DNA of 9,521 bases from JBGPBY01 sp041481485 (GTDB taxonomy: Bacteria > Acidobacteriota > Terriglobia > 20CM-2-55-15), in contig JBGPBY010000276.1 of assembly GCA_041481485.1 (NCBI GenBank), forward strand, positions 1 through 9,521. The letters run 5' to 3'. Position numbers and translations under genes: made by a program. This document shows positions 5,632 to 9,521 of the stretch, piece by piece (the first letter of the stretch is position 1; every line of letters starts with the position of its first letter). Under the pieces are notes generated by a model, which searched no databases, was not told the origin of the DNA, and worked only from the letters and a program-made list of their open reading frames with translations.

Positions 5632-6949
5632 CGAGTGTCCCTTCTCCATCGCCGAAGCGAGGCATGGGCGGTACGCCAAACCGGGACGCGACGGTCGACC
5701 ACAAACAACCCACCGGTGTTCGCGTCGGGACGCGAACGTGACGCAAGCCCGGCCCTGCGCCGCCACCGACCATGACAATTGGCAATGGGTCGGAAGCATG
5801 AAGATTGGAATCGCCCATTCCGGCGCCGTACACCAGCAGGGAATGATCGAGAATAGAGCCGCCTCCATCATCGACGGATCGAAGCTTGTCGAGAAAACGC
5901 GCGAAAAACTGAATGTAATAGGTATTCACGACCACCATCTTGGCCATCTTTTCCGCATTATTCTGGTGATGCGACACGCTGTGATGCTGCTCGGTCACAC
6001 CGATCTGCGGATACGTGCGTTGACTGAGTTCGCGCGACATCATGAACGTGAACACGCGCGTCACGTCCGATTGCCATGCCGCTGCCAGAAGATCGAACAT
6101 CAGATTCACGTGATCGTCGAACGAATCGGGCACACCGAGAGGGGCATCCGGTACCGCCGCCTGTGAACCGTTTCGACGCTCGACCTGTTGAATGCGGCGC
6201 TCGATTTCCCGGATGTTGTCGAGAAAATCGTTCAGACGTGAACGATCCCTGGCGCCCAGACCACGTTGAAGACCGGCCGCTTCCTCCGAGATCGAATCGA
6301 ACAGGCTGCGCTGCTGCTGAATACGCTCCTGCCGTTCTCTGGAGGTGCCGGCCTCGCCGAAGATTCGTTCAAAGGCCGCACGTGGATTCGTTTCCATCGG
6401 CAGCGGAGTCGTCGGTGTGCGCCATGAAATGGTATTCATGTATTGGCAACTGAATCCTGGGGAACACCCCCCGACGTATCCGGTGAAGTCTTCCGTGGCG
6501 AGTTCGATAGACGGCAGAGGCGTTTCCTGGCCGATTTGTTTGGCGACAACCTGGTCGATTGTCGTGTTTGCCAGAACGTCTTCCGCTTCGGTTCTCCTGG
6601 GCCAGACCCCGGTCAAAAACCCTGCGGCACTCACCGCGTGATCGCCGACCTGGCTGCCCGGATGTGAGCGCGTCAGATTGGTGACCACCGCCAGAGAATC
6701 CTTGAATGGTTCAAGCGGCTTCAGAATCGGCGTGATCGCGAAATCCTTGCCCACAGTTGCCGGCGTGAATTGCTGCATGATGGCGCCGTTTGGAAAGTAG
6801 ACGACACCGAAGCGGCGGGGCGTATCGGCTTCAGCTTTCACCGAGGACGAGAATGCGGGAATCATCGATTCCAGAAATGGCAGCCCCACAGCGCCGCCCA
6901 GAACGCGAAGCACGGTCCGGCGGGACAGGGCTTTTTTACGGACGAACAT
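5618..6949 (-). CDS. DUF1552 Tat-exported protein
   Basis: 443 residues, the usual DUF1552 length. A twin-arginine signal LSRRTVLRVLGGAVGLPFLE (residues 8-27) directs export of a folded protein. Family marks: RRFGVVYFPNGA (45-56), LTRSHPGSQVGDHAVSAAGFL (92-112), the EDFTGYVGGCSPGFSC block (153-168), an Arg/Glu-rich helical region with coiled-coil character (about 200-260), EQHHSVSHHQN (320-330), LLVYGAGMGDSNLH (371-384) and the closing RFGDGEGTLDGVF. The histidine clusters and the GDSNLH motif recall the alkaline-phosphatase-like DUF1501 relatives, but no activity is established for the family. It nearly always accompanies DUF1592-type cytochromes, as here. It starts inside the upstream gene (14-nt overlap) with GAGGT (6958-6962) 8 nt before the ATG, and overlaps the ankyrin gene by 14 nt at its end. 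Confidence 0.9.
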   Translation of the reverse strand: MFVRKKALSRRTVLRVLGGAVGLPFLESMIPAFSSSVKAEADTPRRFGVVYFPNGAIMQQFTPATVGKDFAITPILKPLEPFKDSLAVVTNLTRSHPGSQVGDHAVSAAGFLTGVWPRRTEAEDVLANTTIDQVVAKQIGQETPLPSIELATEDFTGYVGGCSPGFSCQYMNTISWRTPTTPLPMETNPRAAFERIFGEAGTSRERQERIQQQRSLFDSISEEAAGLQRGLGARDRSRLNDFLDNIREIERRIQQVERRNGSQAAVPDAPLGVPDSFDDHVNLMFDLLAAAWQSDVTRVFTFMMSRELSQRTYPQIGVTEQHHSVSHHQNNAEKMAKMVVVNTYYIQFFARFLDKLRSVDDGGGSILDHSLLVYGAGMGDSNLHASDPLPIVMVGGGAGPGLRHVRVPTRTPVGCLWSTVASRFGVPPMPRFGDGEGTLDGVF

Positions 6950-9329
6950 CGGCGATAACCTCGCTTTCCTTGTCTGTCGTTCCTCTCATTTGGAATGGTG
7001 CGCTGCGGACAACTCCCATGACAATACTGGAAAACTTATAGCCATCGCGAGCCGCATCGCGAACAATGGCGCGAATTGCAGGCATATCGCGATAATCCAC
7101 ACCACGCCCCAGTGCATAGGTCATGAGCTTTTCTGTAATCGTTCCTGCAAACATGCCGGGATTCTTAAGCAGAGCGGCTCGCAGTTCGAGAACTCCGTTT
7201 ATGTGCGTGCCGTCTGCGAGTTCACCGGATGCATCGATCGGTGCGTCTGCTTCCACAGTGCGCCATGCGCCGACGGCGTCGAAGTTCTCCAACGCAAAAC
7301 CGATGGAGTCCATGACTTTGTGGCAGTTCGCGCAGGCCGGATTGCTGCGATGTTCGGCCATCTGCTCGCGCATCGTGCGAGGTTTCTCGCCGTTGACACG
7401 TTCCTTCAACTTGGGCACGTCTGGGGGCGGCGGTGGGACCGGCATGCCCAGAATATTCTCCAGAATCCACTTCCCACGCAAAACCGGGGATGTTCGTTCC
7501 GCATGCGATGTCACCGCGAGAAAACTTCCCTGGCCGAGCAGGCCACGCCGTGCCACATCCGCTACGGGCACGCGGCGGAACTGGGTGCCATAGATTCCGG
7601 GGATACCGTAGTGACGGGCAAGCCGCTCGTTGACGAATGTGTAGTCTGCTGTCATCAAATCGAAAACGCTGCGATCTTCCCGCACGATGCTGTCGAAGAG
7701 TAGTTCGGTCTCACGCCGGAACGATTGCCGAAGGTTGTCGTCAAAGTCCGGAAACAGATCGGAATTCGGCGACACATTGCGTAGGTTGCGCAGGCGCAGC
7801 CACTGTCCGGCAAAATTCTCCACGAGCGCCGCGGATTTTGGATCGGCGAGCATGCGGCGAACTTCGCTTTCCAGAACCGAGGCCTTTTTCAGGCTGCCGT
7901 TCTCTGCGAGTTTCAGAAGCCGGTCGTCGGGGATGCTGCTCCAGAGAAAGAACGACACGCGCGATGCGAGTTCGACATCGCTGATGCGACGAATCTCGCC
8001 TGAAGCGGAGTCCCGCTCGATTCGAAAGATGAACTGAGGGCTGGCGATAATACGCTGCAACGCGGACTGAATGCCGCCTTCAAACCCGCCATTGCGGCGG
8101 CCTGTTTCAAAAAAGCTCATGACTCGCCGCATATCGGCGTCAGAAACAGGCTGTCGATAGGCTCGATGTGCGAACGAAGAAAGAATCTGGCGGGCGCATT
8201 GCGGTTCCGCTGCAGCATTTGCCGGCCGGCACGTCAAGATGCGGCGGCGGCTGGCGGTGTCGCCGGATCCGGTTGGATTGAATGGTCCGTTGATGGTCAG
8301 CGTTTGGATGTGGGGTTGGCCGCTCCAGTCGAAGTTGTCGACGGTACTGCGAATGTATTTCTGCAAACGCCCAGCGCCTGCGATCTGTGAATCCTGAACA
8401 AACGCAGCGGTCACGACGTGCAGCCCGGCCTTGACGGGAATCCGCACCTTGAGGCGGGCGTCTACGTCATCTCCGGTGTCCGTCGGTTTTTGAAACAGAG
8501 CCGCAAGGTCCTGAGGTCCGCCGACTTTTGCAAGCAACACGCGTTGCCCATCCACCGTGAACTCGACTTCGTGTTCCGTATCCAATCCGCGAACAATATT
8601 CAGATTGGTCCGATACAGCTTCGCCTGAAAGACATACTCTCCATCGAGCGCGAAATTGTGCCGTACCTGTGTGCCGCCCACGGTTCCCAGCGGCAAGCCT
8701 TCGATGTGCTGATCCTGCGAAACGTCCTGACGTATACGATAGGTCGCGCCATCAGGCCCCATGCGCGGATCGCCGACGGCCAACGCGCCGATCTTCATGG
8801 CGGCCGATACGTAGCGCTCCTGAAGCAGGGGAGAAATTCCCAGCGCATCGCCAATATTGTCGAAGCCGTAAGCAGAATCGTCGGGAGGAAGCAGCGTTGC
8901 TGCATCAATTTCAAGATCCAACAGATCGCGAATGGCATTGGCATACTCGGTGCGGTTCAGACGGTGAATCAGAGGCCGGCCGGGATTGGGATGAGACTGA
9001 GCGGCGCGATCCAGTTCTCCGGTCAACCAGGATGTAAGTCCCTGTGCCGCAGCGCGGTCCGGCCGTGGAGCCGTTGGCGGTGGCATGACGCCGGCATCGA
9101 CCTTCCGGATAACTCTTTCCCAGATCTCTGCATCCTTCGAGACGTTCGACAAATCGAGCCGGTCCAAAGCGACGGGCACGAGGCCTTTTTCTTTCGCGTT
9201 CTCGCTGTGACAGGTCAGACAATACTTTTCGAGAAAAACTCGCTGTGACGGAGTGCTTTGGGGCCGGCCTGAGGAAATTGAAACAGCCAGGCATACGACA
9301 ACAAGCGCCGTCAGAACTGTTCCGCGCAT
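6936..9329 (-). CDS. Di-heme planctomycete-type cytochrome with DUF1587/1595/1592/1588/1585 domains
   Basis: 797 residues, first gene of the operon. Order: signal peptide (1-24); heme c motif CLTCH (37-41) with a likely axial Met in AGVMPPP (Met82), a PSCyt1-type domain; DUF1587 (about 118-182, IHRLNRTEYANAIRDLL); a beta-rich, carbohydrate-binding-like insert (about 225-345, with FTVDGQRV and PVKAGLHVVTAAF); DUF1595 (about 378-437, FAHRAYRQPVSDADM); DUF1592 (about 446-575, ASRVSFFLWSSIPDDRLL, then FAGQWLRLRNL); DUF1588 (about 592-690) holding a second heme motif CANCH (666-670); and DUF1585 (about 703-777, EKLMTYALGRGVDYRDM). It is probably an envelope or periplasmic redox protein; the reaction is unknown. 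AGGGGAGG (9341-9348) lies 11 nt before ATG 9329, a somewhat long spacing. It overlaps the DUF1552 start by 14 nt. Confidence 0.92.
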   Translation of the reverse strand: MRGTVLTALVVVCLAVSISSGRPQSTPSQRVFLEKYCLTCHSENAKEKGLVPVALDRLDLSNVSKDAEIWERVIRKVDAGVMPPPTAPRPDRAAAQGLTSWLTGELDRAAQSHPNPGRPLIHRLNRTEYANAIRDLLDLEIDAATLLPPDDSAYGFDNIGDALGISPLLQERYVSAAMKIGALAVGDPRMGPDGATYRIRQDVSQDQHIEGLPLGTVGGTQVRHNFALDGEYVFQAKLYRTNLNIVRGLDTEHEVEFTVDGQRVLLAKVGGPQDLAALFQKPTDTGDDVDARLKVRIPVKAGLHVVTAAFVQDSQIAGAGRLQKYIRSTVDNFDWSGQPHIQTLTINGPFNPTGSGDTASRRRILTCRPANAAAEPQCARQILSSFAHRAYRQPVSDADMRRVMSFFETGRRNGGFEGGIQSALQRIIASPQFIFRIERDSASGEIRRISDVELASRVSFFLWSSIPDDRLLKLAENGSLKKASVLESEVRRMLADPKSAALVENFAGQWLRLRNLRNVSPNSDLFPDFDDNLRQSFRRETELLFDSIVREDRSVFDLMTADYTFVNERLARHYGIPGIYGTQFRRVPVADVARRGLLGQGSFLAVTSHAERTSPVLRGKWILENILGMPVPPPPPDVPKLKERVNGEKPRTMREQMAEHRSNPACANCHKVMDSIGFALENFDAVGAWRTVEADAPIDASGELADGTHINGVLELRAALLKNPGMFAGTITEKLMTYALGRGVDYRDMPAIRAIVRDAARDGYKFSSIVMGVVRSAPFQMRGTTDKESEVIADVRP

Positions 9330-9370
9330 TCCCGCTTCAGCCTCCCCTGGCCAGAATCGAACGTGCGCTT

Positions 9371-9399
9371 AATCTATTGAAATCTTGAGATAAAAGCAA
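9371..9399 (-). promoter_or_regulatory. Sigma70-like promoter candidate for the cytochrome operon
   Basis: On the minus strand TTGCTT (9399-9394) and TAGATT (9376-9371) are separated by exactly 17 nt in an AT-rich stretch. That gives a leader of about 35 nt before ATG 9329. The matches to consensus are modest (3/6 and 4/6). Confidence 0.3.
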
Positions 9400-9434
9400 A
9401 ACTGATTGTAAGGAAGTTCCAAGAGGATCTCCCC

Positions 9435-9519
9435 AAATGACAATTGAACATTGAACAGTGAACAATGAACATTTCCCGGAAATGTTCATTGTTCACTGTT
9501 CAATGTTCAATTGTCATTT
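9435..9519. repeat. Perfect 85-nt hairpin with 42-bp arms made of TGAACA heptads
   Basis: Arms 9435-9476 and 9478-9519 are exact reverse complements around the single base 9477. The left arm contains four 7-bp units in tandem: TTGAACA (9444), TTGAACA (9451), GTGAACA (9458) and ATGAACA (9465). The right arm mirrors them. The flanking bases (9433-9434 against 9520-9521) do not pair, so the palindrome ends there. It lies about 106 nt upstream of the operon's first start codon and outside the candidate promoter. It could be a palindromic mobile repeat, a terminator for a gene beyond the window, or an assembly fold-back at a contig end. Confidence 0.85.
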
Positions 9520-9521
9520 AC

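Noticed and set aside
5632..5871. N-terminal extension of the ankyrin frame to ATG 5871
   Set aside because: It lies wholly within the DUF1552 gene and reads as low-plausibility protein, while ATG 5631 has a good ribosome site and starts a signal peptide.
5249..6166. Long + strand ORF (305 codons), and another at 4939-5775, opposite the ankyrin and DUF1552 genes
   Set aside because: Shadows in GC-rich coding DNA; they span the junction of two real genes on the other strand and match no family.
8418..9248. + strand ORF (276 codons) opposite the cytochrome gene
   Set aside because: Antisense to conserved DUF1587 coding sequence; no initiation signal or recognisable fold.

Overview
The window looks like chromosomal DNA of an Acidobacteriota-type soil bacterium (Candidatus Solibacter-like). 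A Planctomycetes or Verrucomicrobia relative cannot be excluded. The reasons are moderately high GC, a secreted multi-domain cytochrome of the DUF1587/1592/1588/1585 type paired with a Tat-exported DUF1552 protein, an exported ankyrin-repeat protein, and secreted plant-polysaccharide enzymes (CE15, GH28). No rRNA, tRNA, CRISPR array, transposase or phage gene was seen.

Layout, left to right. (1) 1-408 (+): 3' part of a Uma2-family (PD-(D/E)XK fold) gene cut by the window edge. It converges on (2) 507-902 (-), an orphan Hcp-like (type VI secretion tube fold) protein. Between them lies an interrupted palindrome (439-509). The Hcp-like gene may have lost its export leader: a strong Shine-Dalgarno sequence and a GTG start lead into a signal-peptide-like frame that carries an amber codon and ends out of frame with the Hcp domain. 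(3) 903-1239: a gene-poor stretch with a CRP/FNR-like dyad. (4) 1240-2589 (-): a secreted CE15 glucuronoyl-esterase-like enzyme. It is divergent from (5) 2661-4055 (+), a Tat-exported GH28-family protein whose active-site motifs depart from those of classical polygalacturonases. The 71-bp divergent promoter holds a perfect 12-bp LacI-type palindrome. (6) 4056-4221: convergent intergenic region with a hairpin. (7) 9329 to 4222 (-): a tightly coupled three-gene operon in the order di-heme DUF1592-type cytochrome, DUF1552 protein, secreted ankyrin protein. Both junctions are 14-nt overlaps. (8) 9330-9521: a candidate promoter for that operon, then a perfect 85-nt hairpin with 42-bp arms built of TGAACA heptads, stopping 2 nt before the window end.

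Working together: CE15 and GH28 probably form a small, jointly regulated locus for uronic-acid-containing plant polymers. The three-gene operon encodes an envelope or periplasmic module with a redox component (two CxxCH hemes), a Tat substrate and an ankyrin scaffold. Its biochemical role is unknown, and it is the best candidate here for an under-described system.
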